Shown one piece after another: positions 30,485 to 37,569 of a stretch of DNA of 64,000 nt (positions are counted from its first letter, which is position 1; each line of letters begins with the position of its first letter). The notes under the pieces were generated by a model that was given only the letters and a program-made list of their open reading frames with translations, was not told the origin of the DNA and ran no database searches. Position numbers and translations under genes: made by a program. Location of the stretch: the NCBI GenBank assembly GCA_010672785.1, contig JAAHFX010000002.1, positions 592,667-656,666 on the forward strand, read 5' to 3'. Origin of the DNA: Sphaerospermopsis sp. SIO1G1. Its GTDB lineage: Bacteria > Cyanobacteriota > Cyanobacteriia > Cyanobacteriales > Nostocaceae.

Positions 30485-30659
30485 TATTTATTGTACGTAG
30501 TTCCTAGTTTTCATCAACCAAGTATTTTATTATTTTTTATCCTTTTAGTAAAAAAAATTTGCATTTAGTGAATTTACTTAAACTTTACTCGGGATTTTGT
30601 AAATTTTCTGAAATATACTTGCTTTCACTGAATCATTACTGTAGATTGTGTAGTGTCAA

Positions 30660-30697
30660 GGGATTTATCAGTGTGAAAAACACTGAAACCTATTCCC
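30660..30697 (+). promoter_or_regulatory. Leader stem-loop upstream of first precursor
   Basis: CAGTG (inner arm) and CACTG close a TGAAAAA loop, and outer GGGA/TCCC can pair with a weak middle. It is the counterpart of the stronger stems at 30900 and 31140 and lies about 30 nt before the first precursor start. Confidence 0.5.
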
Positions 30698-30728
30698 TGT
30701 ATTTCAACACAAATCAAGGATGCAAATA

Positions 30729-30872
30729 ATGTCTCAAAACATCAAAGAAATCCAAGCAACAGTAGTTCCTTTCTTCGCTCGCTTCTTAGAAGAACAGGAA
30801 GCAACATTATCTAATGCTACTGCTAATCCATTCGTTACACTAAAATATCCTTCTGATTTTGAAGATTACTAA
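30729..30872 (+). CDS. mdnA: Microviridin-type graspetide precursor peptide 1
   Basis: A 47-residue peptide. The leader has the PFFARFLE helix (residues 14-21) recognised by microviridin ATP-grasp ligases. The core at the C-terminus is TLKYPSDFEDY (37-47) with the invariant KYPSD motif. By analogy with known microviridins, Thr37-Asp43 and Ser42-Glu45 would form ester rings and Lys39 an amide to the acidic residue 46, here Asp rather than Glu. Position 44 is Phe where Trp is common. AAGGATG lies a few bases upstream of the ATG. It is followed by a second copy and by two ATP-grasp ligase genes. Mature peptides of this class inhibit serine proteases. Confidence 0.95.
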   Translation: MSQNIKEIQATVVPFFARFLEEQEATLSNATANPFVTLKYPSDFEDY

Positions 30873-30899
30873 ATTTAGTTAGTCTTCTTTAATAGTCAA

Positions 30900-30936
30900 G
30901 AGTAGATTTCGGTGGGCAAAACACTGAAATCTGCTC
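30900..30936 (+). promoter_or_regulatory. 15-bp leader stem-loop before second precursor
   Basis: GAGTAGATTTCGGTG and CACTGAAATCTGCTC pair along 15 positions (two G-U) around a GGCAAAA loop. There is no T-run after it, so it is more likely an RNA processing, stability or attenuation element than a simple terminator. Confidence 0.65.
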
Positions 30937-30968
30937 CCTATAATCAACACAAATCAAGGATGTAAATA

Positions 30969-31112
30969 ATGTCTCAAAACATCAAAGAAATCGAAGCAAC
31001 AGTAGTTCCTTTCTTCGCTCGTTTCTTAGAAGAACAGGAAGCAACATTATCTAATGCTACTGCTAATCCATTCGTTACACTAAAGTATCCTTCTGATTTT
31101 GAAGAATACTAA
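30969..31112 (+). CDS. mdnA: Microviridin-type graspetide precursor peptide 2
   Basis: A 47-residue near-copy of the first precursor, differing only at residue 9 (Glu for Gln) and residue 46 (Glu for Asp), so its core is TLKYPSDFEEY with the common Glu-Glu ending. The PFFARFLE leader helix is intact. The same AAGGATG ribosome-binding site is present. Having D in one copy and E in the other would change the size of the Lys amide ring by one carbon, giving two related products from one ligase pair. Confidence 0.95.
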   Translation: MSQNIKEIEATVVPFFARFLEEQEATLSNATANPFVTLKYPSDFEEY

Positions 31113-31139
31113 ATCTAATTAGTCTTCTTCAATAGTCAA

Positions 31140-31176
31140 GAGTAGATTTCGGTGGGCAAAACACTGGAATCTACTC
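31140..31176 (+). promoter_or_regulatory. 15-bp stem-loop between precursors and ligase genes
   Basis: GAGTAGATTTCGGTG pairs with CACTGGAATCTACTC around GGCAAAA. Compared with the copy at 30900, one T-G pair has become T-A and one T-A has become T-G, so both changes keep the stem. It sits in the 307-nt gap between mdnA copy 2 and the first ligase gene, where it could set the precursor-to-ligase expression ratio. Confidence 0.65.
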
Positions 31177-31419
31177 TCTATATTTCAACACACACTAACT
31201 ATATCACTATTTGGTAACTATAGCAATCTGATTTTAGTTACCAACTTATCTGTCATGAACAAGACTGACGCAAAATCTACTTCAAATGCTGTCATTGCGA
31301 CGAAAGGAAGCAATCTCAAATCCCAATGTTTCATTAAAATTCTTAAGTCCTAATGACTTTAAGTAACTAACTGCCTGAGCAACAATAATTGAATATGATT
31401 ACAAACAAGAAAAATTTTT

Positions 31420-32406
31420 ATGCAGCTATCTCCAGATAATAAAAACATAGTTTTATTAATTACCCATAGTGGTGATTTTTTTACTATAGATAGAGTAGCG
31501 GAAGCTGTATCTGAAAAAGGTGCAATACCATTTCGTTTAAATACAGATAAATTTCCCCTAGAAATACAATTAACAGCAAACTTTGATCATAGTAGAACTT
31601 ACCACACCATAGAATATAACAACCAACTGATCAGCACAGAGCAAATCAAAGCTGTATGGATGCGTCGGATCTGGGAACCATATTTTGGCGAAGAATTAGC
31701 TCCCAAATTTCGAGAAGCTTGTATCAGAGAATCAAAAGCAACCTTAAATGGTTTTTGGGATAGTCTCAGAACCGCAAAGTGGGTAGATCCTTTAGAAAGA
31801 ATAAATGCTGCTAGTGATAAACTCCGACAACTAAGAATTGCATCAGAAGTAGGATTTAAAATTCCCCAAACTCTAATTACAAACAAAGCAGAAGCAGCAA
31901 GGGAATTTTTCCAACAAGTCAATGGCAAAATGGTGAGTAAGTTATTAACTGCTCTTTCCCGGACAATGGAAGCAACATCTTTCTTTATGTACACTAGCAC
32001 AGTTAAGGAAGAAGACTTACAAGATGCAGAATCATTGCGTTATTGTCCAATGGTTTTCCAAGAACTGATTCCCAAAAAATCAGAATTGCGGGTAATTTAT
32101 GTCAACGGCCAAGTATTTGTAGGTGCATTAGAAGCTGATATTTATGCTAATGCAAAAGCTGACTGGCGAAAACCAGGTGTAGATTCTGGTGCATGGCAAA
32201 AATATCAAATATCAGAGGAAGTTTTGCGTCGTTTGCAAATATTCATGGGTAAATTTGGTCTTACCTATGGAGCATTAGATTTTATCATTACTCCAGATGA
32301 TGAATATGTCTTTCTAGAAGTTAACCCTGGTGGAGAATGGGGAATGTTAGAAAGAGACTTAAACTTACCAATTGCCGATGCGATCGCAAATACCCTACTT
32401 TCCTGA
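31420..32406 (+). CDS. mdnC: Microviridin ATP-grasp ligase (MdnC/MvdD type, ester-forming)
   Basis: A 328-residue ATP-grasp enzyme. Its N-terminus (VLLITHSGDFFTIDRVAEAV) and AVWMRRIWEP...ATLNGFWDSL resemble the MdnC/MvdD ligases that close the two ester rings of microviridins. The C-terminal metal/ATP site is seen as YVFLEVNPGGEWG. Length is normal for these enzymes. It lies directly downstream of the two precursors, and the second ligase follows 98 nt later. The upstream gap contains a leader stem-loop and a repeat fragment with GTCATTGCGACGAAAGGAAGC (31291-31311 region). Assignment of which ligase is ester- or amide-forming is from remembered family sequence, not measured. Confidence 0.9.
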   Translation: MQLSPDNKNIVLLITHSGDFFTIDRVAEAVSEKGAIPFRLNTDKFPLEIQLTANFDHSRTYHTIEYNNQLISTEQIKAVWMRRIWEPYFGEELAPKFREACIRESKATLNGFWDSLRTAKWVDPLERINAASDKLRQLRIASEVGFKIPQTLITNKAEAAREFFQQVNGKMVSKLLTALSRTMEATSFFMYTSTVKEEDLQDAESLRYCPMVFQELIPKKSELRVIYVNGQVFVGALEADIYANAKADWRKPGVDSGAWQKYQISEEVLRRLQIFMGKFGLTYGALDFIITPDDEYVFLEVNPGGEWGMLERDLNLPIADAIANTLLS

Positions 32407-32504
32407 AACAATCAAAAATATCCTCAATCTATCTGTGTTAATCTGCGTTTATCTGCGTTAAATTTTGATCTGAGCATTAAAATAACCCCATAACAAATTT
32501 TCCT

Positions 32505-33482
32505 ATGACAGTCTTAATAGTTACCTTTAGTAATGATAACGAAAGCATTCCTTTAGTCATCAAAGAAATCGAAGCTCAAGGAGAAAAAGCTTTTCGTTTT
32601 GATACCGACAGATATCCCACAGAAGTCAAAGTAGATATTCATTATGGGGAAACAGAAAAAGTCATTATTACCGATGGTGACAACAAATTAGATTTAAGTG
32701 AAGTTTCCTCTGTTTGGTATCGGCGAATGCGTTATGGGGCAAAAATTCCCGAAACAATGGATAAACAATTTAGAACTGCTTCTGTAGAAGAATGCCGGCG
32801 GACTGTGAGAGGAATGATCGCCAGTTTACAAGCATTTCACTTTGATAAAATGTCCAATGTAGATATTACCAATCATAAACAATTACAACTACAAGTAGCT
32901 AAACAATTAGGCTTAGATATTCCTCAGACATTAACATCTAATAATCCCGAAGCAGTCAGACAATTTGCATCAGAATTTCCTGAACATGGCATAGTTACAA
33001 AAATGCTATCTTCCTTTGCCATTTATGGCGATAACAAAGAAGAAATGGTAGTATTTACCAGTCCGGTAACAGAAAATGATTTAGATAATATGGAAGGATT
33101 ATGTTATTGTCCTATGACCTTCCAAGAAAACATTCCTAAAGCTTTAGAATTAAGAACAACAATTGTCGGACATAGAATATTTACAGCAGCAGTAAATTCT
33201 CAAGATTTAGAAGGATCTACTTACGATTGGCGCAAAGAAGGAAGAAACTTATCTCAAAACTGGCAAGCTTATCAATTACCAGAAGAAATTGAGAAAAAAC
33301 TCCTACAACTCATGGCACATTTTGGCTTGAATTACGGAGCAATTGATATTATTGTCACTCCCGATGGTCGTTATGTATTCTTAGAAATTAATCCCGTAGG
33401 TGAATTTTTCTGGATGGAAGTATATCCACCACATTTTCCTATTTCCAGTGCGATCGCTGAAATTTTACTCACTCGAAAGTGA
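32505..33482 (+). CDS. mdnB: Microviridin ATP-grasp ligase (MdnB/MvdC type, amide-forming)
   Basis: A 325-residue paralogue of the preceding ligase. The N-terminus (MTVLIVTFSNDNESIPLVI), VWYRRMRYG and the catalytic C-terminal VFLEINPVGEFFWME fit the MdnB/MvdC enzymes that form the Lys amide ring after the esters are made. No acetyltransferase (mdnD-like) gene follows in this window, so N-acetylation of the product is not predicted from here. The TGA stop codon is the first TGA of a heptamer repeat array (GATTGGT units), so the array directly abuts and terminates the gene. The 98-nt gap from mdnC contains a TCTGTGTTAATCTGCGTTTA-type repeat also seen near 53260. Confidence 0.9.
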   Translation: MTVLIVTFSNDNESIPLVIKEIEAQGEKAFRFDTDRYPTEVKVDIHYGETEKVIITDGDNKLDLSEVSSVWYRRMRYGAKIPETMDKQFRTASVEECRRTVRGMIASLQAFHFDKMSNVDITNHKQLQLQVAKQLGLDIPQTLTSNNPEAVRQFASEFPEHGIVTKMLSSFAIYGDNKEEMVVFTSPVTENDLDNMEGLCYCPMTFQENIPKALELRTTIVGHRIFTAAVNSQDLEGSTYDWRKEGRNLSQNWQAYQLPEEIEKKLLQLMAHFGLNYGAIDIIVTPDGRYVFLEINPVGEFFWMEVYPPHFPISSAIAEILLTRK

Positions 33483-33598
33483 TTGGTGATTGGTGACTGG
33501 TGACTGGTGATTGGTGATTGGTGATTGGTTAACAGTGAAAACTGATAACTGATAACTGATAACTGATAACTGATAACTGATAACTGATAACTGATAAT
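33481..33598. repeat. Heptamer tandem repeats (GATTGGT and AACTGAT)
   Basis: Seven GATTGGT/GACTGGT units (33481-33530) are followed by about eight AACTGAT units (33540-33598). These are the short tandemly repeated sequences known from heterocystous cyanobacteria. They fill the space between the convergent mdnB and squalene/phytoene synthase genes. Confidence 0.9.
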
Positions 33599-33604
33599 TT
33601 ATAT

Positions 33605-34435
33605 TCAAACTGCTTTGACATTCAAACGCATAAAGTTTTCAATCAGAGCATAAACATCACTGCGGCTAAGTTTTTCTTTCCCACTGGCTAAAGCTTCCAA
33701 AGTTCCATGCGCTAAAGCTAAGGGAATTTGACAGAATTGTAAAGCAGGCCCTGGAGGTAAAGAGTTTGTATAACGATCAGCTAATACTAAATTGCGACGA
33801 GCATATTTTTGTAGATCACCTACATCCCAACCTGTAGGGAAAAAGCTAACACCACGAGTTAAATCTTCCCCATGATTACGAAGAATATTGACGGCCTGTA
33901 AACCCCTACCAAAAGCGATCGCCTCTGTACGATTTGTTTGCGTACCATCATACCAAGACCATAAATCTGATAGTAGCAAACCAACTGCTCCTGCTACCCC
34001 AAAGGTATAAGAATCTAAATCAGATTCAGTTTCAACCTGCCAATTTCTTTCCGCCCAAAATGCCATCCTATCAGCCATTGCAGCCGTCGCATCCCAAATC
34101 CGAGGAGCAATTGTTTCTGGTGCTAAGATAGACCATTCCCTCACCCTGAGACTAACTTCTGGTAGATAGTCTTCATAACCCTGAAAACCAAGATGAAACG
34201 CATCTACAGCAAAACCATCCACCCCTGTTTGTAATGTCTGACTAATATTGCGTAACAGAAAAGCTTTGGTTGTATTATCCAATTCTGCATGGTCTTCAAT
34301 TTCATCAATAGCACGCATACACAAATAAGCTGATGCAACCGCTTCCTGTAAATTAGATGGTAGTATACTAATAGGTATATAAAAAGTACGACTAGTCTCT
34401 TTCAGGATTTGCAAGGCATCTTGGCGTAAATCCAT
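33605..34435 (-). CDS. Squalene/phytoene synthase family protein
   Basis: 276 residues from ATG 34435, chosen because GAGGAG lies 8 nt upstream; a GTG at 34462 would add nine residues. The first Asp-rich motif is DEIED (44-48), within YLCMRAIDEIED. The second motif reads NILRNHGEDLTRGVSFFP, where the usual first Asp of DxxxD is Asn. The family condenses prenyl diphosphates (two FPP to squalene or presqualene diphosphate, two GGPP to phytoene). The Asn variant is known in some bacterial squalene synthase-like proteins, so activity cannot be excluded. It is probably not crtB, whose second motif normally keeps the aspartates. Confidence 0.75.
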   Translation of the reverse strand: MDLRQDALQILKETSRTFYIPISILPSNLQEAVASAYLCMRAIDEIEDHAELDNTTKAFLLRNISQTLQTGVDGFAVDAFHLGFQGYEDYLPEVSLRVREWSILAPETIAPRIWDATAAMADRMAFWAERNWQVETESDLDSYTFGVAGAVGLLLSDLWSWYDGTQTNRTEAIAFGRGLQAVNILRNHGEDLTRGVSFFPTGWDVGDLQKYARRNLVLADRYTNSLPPGPALQFCQIPLALAHGTLEALASGKEKLSRSDVYALIENFMRLNVKAV

Positions 34436-34462
34436 TATTTCACTCCTCTTTTTGACACTCAC

Positions 34463-34813
34463 ACCATAAGGTAATTTATGATTCTTTTGATGATACTGGA
34501 TTTAGTTTCTACATAAACATCAGAAAAAATATCGAGTATTACATCGAAAAAATATTAGTCTATGGTATCTTTATTAACAAAAACTCAAATTTAGTAAAAT
34601 TTAGTATAGTATATAGTTTTTTGGTAACAATATCTTTAGTAGTAACCTAGAGAATAGACTGAATACAGAGCAGTAGGAGTGATTAATTAGCAATCACCAA
34701 ACAATAGCTTTTTTTGTTAGTATTCAAGAAAACCTACTCACATAATTGCAAATAGTTTGTGTCATCACATCAAACAATTTGTAGTTGTCAAAGGAAAATA
34801 GCACTGAGGTGGA
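34463..34813. other. Intergenic region between divergent genes
   Basis: 350 AT-rich bases holding the divergent promoters of the squalene/phytoene synthase homologue and rsfS. No repeat, terminator or RNA was recognised. Confidence 0.4.
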
Positions 34814-35275
34814 ATGACAGATTATTTCCAAAGCAATTTACCGTTGAGTTCTGTAGCACAAACACAGAAAACCATCAATAGCGCCATCGCTCCCACTGAT
34901 GATAACAGTGAAACCTTAGCCATAACTATTGCTGCTGCTGGCTCAGAACGTAAAGCAGGGGAGATTTTATTACTCAAGTTAGCAGATGTATCTTACCTGT
35001 CTGATTATTTTGTCATGATGACAGGTTACTCTCGCGTACAAGTTAGGGCAATTTCTGCGGCCATAGAAGATAAAGTCAAAACAGAATTACAACGTCGTCC
35101 TTTAAGGACAGAAGGCAAAACAGAGGGGAGTTGGGTATTACAAGACTATGGAGATGTAATTGTCCATGTCATGATGCCCCAGGAAAGAGAGTTTTATAAT
35201 TTAGAAGCGTTCTGGGTTCATGCCGAACGCATTCCATTACCCACCTCTGATGATGGCAAGGATAACCCAATATGA
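34814..35275 (+). CDS. rsfS: Ribosome silencing factor RsfS (Iojap/DUF143)
   Basis: 153 residues. The first 35 are a variable extension; the conserved fold covers about 37-140, with AGSERKAGEILLLKL, SYLSDYFVMMTGYSRVQVRAIS and WVLQDYGDVIVHVM...REFYNLEAFW, all hallmark stretches. RsfS binds ribosomal protein L14 and blocks subunit joining when nutrients are short. The start is preceded by GAGGTGGA. It overlaps the following gene by four bases, so the two are translated together. Confidence 0.93.
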   Translation: MTDYFQSNLPLSSVAQTQKTINSAIAPTDDNSETLAITIAAAGSERKAGEILLLKLADVSYLSDYFVMMTGYSRVQVRAISAAIEDKVKTELQRRPLRTEGKTEGSWVLQDYGDVIVHVMMPQEREFYNLEAFWVHAERIPLPTSDDGKDNPI

Positions 35276-35772
35276 TCAGAACCTCAGTTTCTAATTGCCC
35301 TGTTCCCACTGAACAACAGCCACTCAATGAATACGAAGAATTGAAAAATTCTTGGTTCTTTCAACATACCACTTCCAGTTGGCGTAACTATATTAGCAAA
35401 ATTTTCTGGATTTGGAGTTGGTCATGGCTAGTAGCAGGCCCAGTAGCAGCAGCTAGTTTCCCTCTACAAAAACATATTGTTCATTTTATTCTCTGTGCAT
35501 CAGCAGCAGCCAGTGTCATAGTCGTGCTGGTGCTAATACGCTTGTATTTAGGTTGGTTTTACATCCGTGATCGTCTCTACAATGCCACAGTTTTTTATGA
35601 AGAATCTGGTTGGTATGATGGACAAACCTGGGAAAAACCTCCAGAAGTAATTACCCGCGATCGCCTGATTGTTACCTACGAAATTAAGCCTATTCTCCGA
35701 CGTTTGCAAATAACCTTTGCGGCTTTGGCTCTTATGTATCTTACTGGTACTATAATCTGGCACTTATCATAA
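35272..35772 (+). CDS. CGLD27-family (DUF1230) membrane protein
   Basis: 166 residues. Two membrane helices lie at about 52-65/70-95 (WSWSWLVAGPVAA, HFILCASAAASVIVVLVLI) and one near the C-terminus (ITFAALALMYLTGTIIW). The conserved part LGWFYIRDRLYNATVFYEESGWYDGQ is typical of this family, shared by cyanobacteria and plant chloroplasts. Its biochemical role is not established. The ATGA overlap with rsfS shows an operon. Confidence 0.8.
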   Translation: MIRTSVSNCPVPTEQQPLNEYEELKNSWFFQHTTSSWRNYISKIFWIWSWSWLVAGPVAAASFPLQKHIVHFILCASAAASVIVVLVLIRLYLGWFYIRDRLYNATVFYEESGWYDGQTWEKPPEVITRDRLIVTYEIKPILRRLQITFAALALMYLTGTIIWHLS

Positions 35773-35789
35773 ATTAGTCATTAGTCATC

Positions 35790-35873
35790 TAGTCATTGGT
35801 AATTATTCATTAGTCATTAGCAACTGATAACTGATAACTGATAACTGATAACTGATAACTGATAACTGAAAAC
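35790..35873. repeat. Heptamer repeats (AACTGAT)
   Basis: About seven AACTGAT units after a looser TAGTCATT-type stretch (35773-35820), between the CGLD27 gene and the asparaginase gene. Confidence 0.85.
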
Positions 35874-35894
35874 CTACACAACATAGATAAACCC

Positions 35895-36845
35895 ATGACA
35901 ATGGGAAAAAGAAAACAATCCACAGCACTGGAAGTCCGGTTGCTGCGGGAAGGTATTATTGAATCTCGGCATATAGTCCAAGCTGTAGTCAGTGACGAAC
36001 GGGGACGAGTTCTTTCAGTTGCTGGCAATGCGGAAACCGCTGCATTTGTTCGTTCAGCCCTCAAACCATTTCAAGCCCTGGCCGTTACAAGTACAGGGAC
36101 ATTGGAAAGGTTTGATCTGAGCGATCGCGATTTAGCAATTATTACCAGTTCCCACCAGGGAAATATGGATCAAGTTCGTCAAGTATTTAACATCCTCTGG
36201 CGGGCTGATCTGGATCCCACAACCTTACAGTGTCCTATTCCTGAAGGTAAACGCAGTGCTTTAGAATATAACTGCTCTGGGAAACACGCAGGAATGTTAG
36301 CAGTATGCCAACAACGTCATTGGCCTCTAGCTAATTATTTAGATCGCAAACACCCAGTCCAACAATTGATTATTTCTAAAGTTGCAGAAGTGTTAAAAAT
36401 GCCAGCAGCTGAATTTATTGGTGTTCATGATGACTGTGGCGCACCAACATATCTCATGCAGCTAAGTCAAATGGCTACTTTATACGCTATCCTCGCTGCC
36501 AGCAACAACTTAGATATGGAACGTATCGTTCGCTCTATGAACAATTATCCAGCGATGGTAGCTGGAAAAGGTCAATTTGACACTGAATTAATGCTTCTGA
36601 CTCCTGGAGAATTAGTTAGCAAATCTGGAGCAGAAGGAATACAATGCCTAGGCCGCTTAGGTGAAGGCATGGGATTAGCTATTAAAGTTATGGATGGTTC
36701 TAAACGTGCCAAATATGCTGTAGCGATTCATCTACTTCAACAAATGGGTTGGATTAATCCTAGTACAGCCCAAAGCCTGGCAGAAAAATTCATGAACCTG
36801 GGGAAATACAAGCGTTTGGAGGTAATTGGAGAATTATCTCTCTAG
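35895..36845 (+). CDS. Asparaginase (COG4448 type)
   Basis: 316 residues of the bacterial asparaginase II-like family (not the L-asparaginase A/B of E. coli). Family signatures visible are SSHQGNMDQV, EYNCSGKHAGMLAVCQ, GVHDDCGAPTYLMQL and SKSGAEGIQCLG. It is predicted to hydrolyse asparagine to aspartate and ammonia in the cytoplasm. No signal peptide. Start could be this ATG or the one 6 nt downstream (MGKRKQS). It stands alone: upstream a heptamer array, downstream tRNA-fMet. Confidence 0.82.
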   Translation: MTMGKRKQSTALEVRLLREGIIESRHIVQAVVSDERGRVLSVAGNAETAAFVRSALKPFQALAVTSTGTLERFDLSDRDLAIITSSHQGNMDQVRQVFNILWRADLDPTTLQCPIPEGKRSALEYNCSGKHAGMLAVCQQRHWPLANYLDRKHPVQQLIISKVAEVLKMPAAEFIGVHDDCGAPTYLMQLSQMATLYAILAASNNLDMERIVRSMNNYPAMVAGKGQFDTELMLLTPGELVSKSGAEGIQCLGRLGEGMGLAIKVMDGSKRAKYAVAIHLLQQMGWINPSTAQSLAEKFMNLGKYKRLEVIGELSL

Positions 36846-36902
36846 TAGTTGACAAACTCTTGGCTTTACGTTATATTTAATAAAGTCAAGAGACGAAAGC
36901 AA

Positions 36903-36979
<77 letters not shown>

Positions 36980-37082
36980 AATACAATGAACAAGCCTAGT
37001 TACTAAAAGAGTATCTAGGTTTTGTTTTTGGGTAGGATTTTTGTTGGTTGATTATATAGGGCTTACTGATTAAATTAAGATT

Positions 37083-37127
37083 CCTAGTCACCAATCACCA
37101 GTCACCAATCACCAGTCACCAATCACT
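37083..37127. repeat. Heptamer repeats (ACCAATC / ACCAGTC)
   Basis: About six units of the complement of GATTGGT/GACTGGT in the tRNA-fMet to tRNA-Thr interval. Confidence 0.85.
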
Positions 37128-37171
37128 TGTTCAGCAAACCCCAACTAAATTACCTGATTCAAATACTAGAA

Positions 37172-37242
37172 GCCGATGATGGGATTTGAACCCACGACCT
37201 ACTGATTACGAATCAGTTGCACTACCACTGTGCTACATCGGC
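37172..37242 (-). tRNA. tRNA-Thr (CGT)
   Basis: On the minus strand, GCCGATG pairs with CATCGGC as acceptor stem; the anticodon arm CTGATTCGTAATCAG presents CGT (codon ACG); the T arm is GTGGGTTCAAATCCCAT. No encoded CCA. Confidence 0.92.
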
Positions 37243-37278
37243 AATAATCACCTCAAATCATAGCATCAATTGACAATA

Positions 37279-37560
37279 ATGGCAGATCCAAAGCTTAAAA
37301 ATCGGCTCAATTCCCAGCAATATGCCCGCCTCAAAGCAGAAATTAATTCTCCCTATCGTGGGTTCAGAAAGTTTATATACTTTGGTGTTGGTACGTCTGC
37401 TTTGATTGGAGCGTTTGTATTTTTTTTTCAAATCCTGGCAGGTAGAAACCTAGGAAGTGCATTACCCAACTTTGCCTTACAAACAGGAGTAGTTGCGCTC
37501 ATGGTATTTTTGTGGAAATGGGAACAAAAAACCAAAAACGCAACTAAAACTGATAACTGA
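37279..37560 (+). CDS. DUF3493-family membrane protein (LPA3-like)
   Basis: 93 residues from ATG 37279 (MADPKLKNRL), preferred to an upstream TTG. The conserved DUF3493 part is LKAEINSPYRGFRKFIYFGVGTSA, followed by two membrane helices (FVFFFQILAG, FALQTGVVALMVFLW). Plant homologues (LPA3) are connected with photosystem II assembly; the cyanobacterial function is inferred. The last codons, ACT GAT AAC TGA, are themselves one heptamer-repeat unit, so the natural C-terminus has been formed by repeat sequence. Confidence 0.78.
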   Translation: MADPKLKNRLNSQQYARLKAEINSPYRGFRKFIYFGVGTSALIGAFVFFFQILAGRNLGSALPNFALQTGVVALMVFLWKWEQKTKNATKTDN

Positions 37561-37569
37561 TTAACTGAA

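Larger units (their letters stand above)
30655..31196 (+). repeat. 240-bp tandem duplication carrying mdnA; partial third copy
   Basis: GTCAAG marks the same point at 30655, 30895 and 31135, an exact 240-bp period. Units 1 and 2 each contain a stem-loop leader, a ribosome-binding site (AAGGATG) and one precursor gene. Unit 3 holds the leader hairpin and about 20 further bases (TATATTTCAACACACA), then loses similarity where the precursor should be. Confidence 0.9.

Noticed and set aside
33481..33598. Regular repeats that could be mistaken for a CRISPR array
   Set aside because: Units are 7 bp, directly adjoining and without spacers; no cas genes nearby.
35810..36064. 84-codon minus-strand frame
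   Set aside because: Antisense to the asparaginase start and to the heptamer array.
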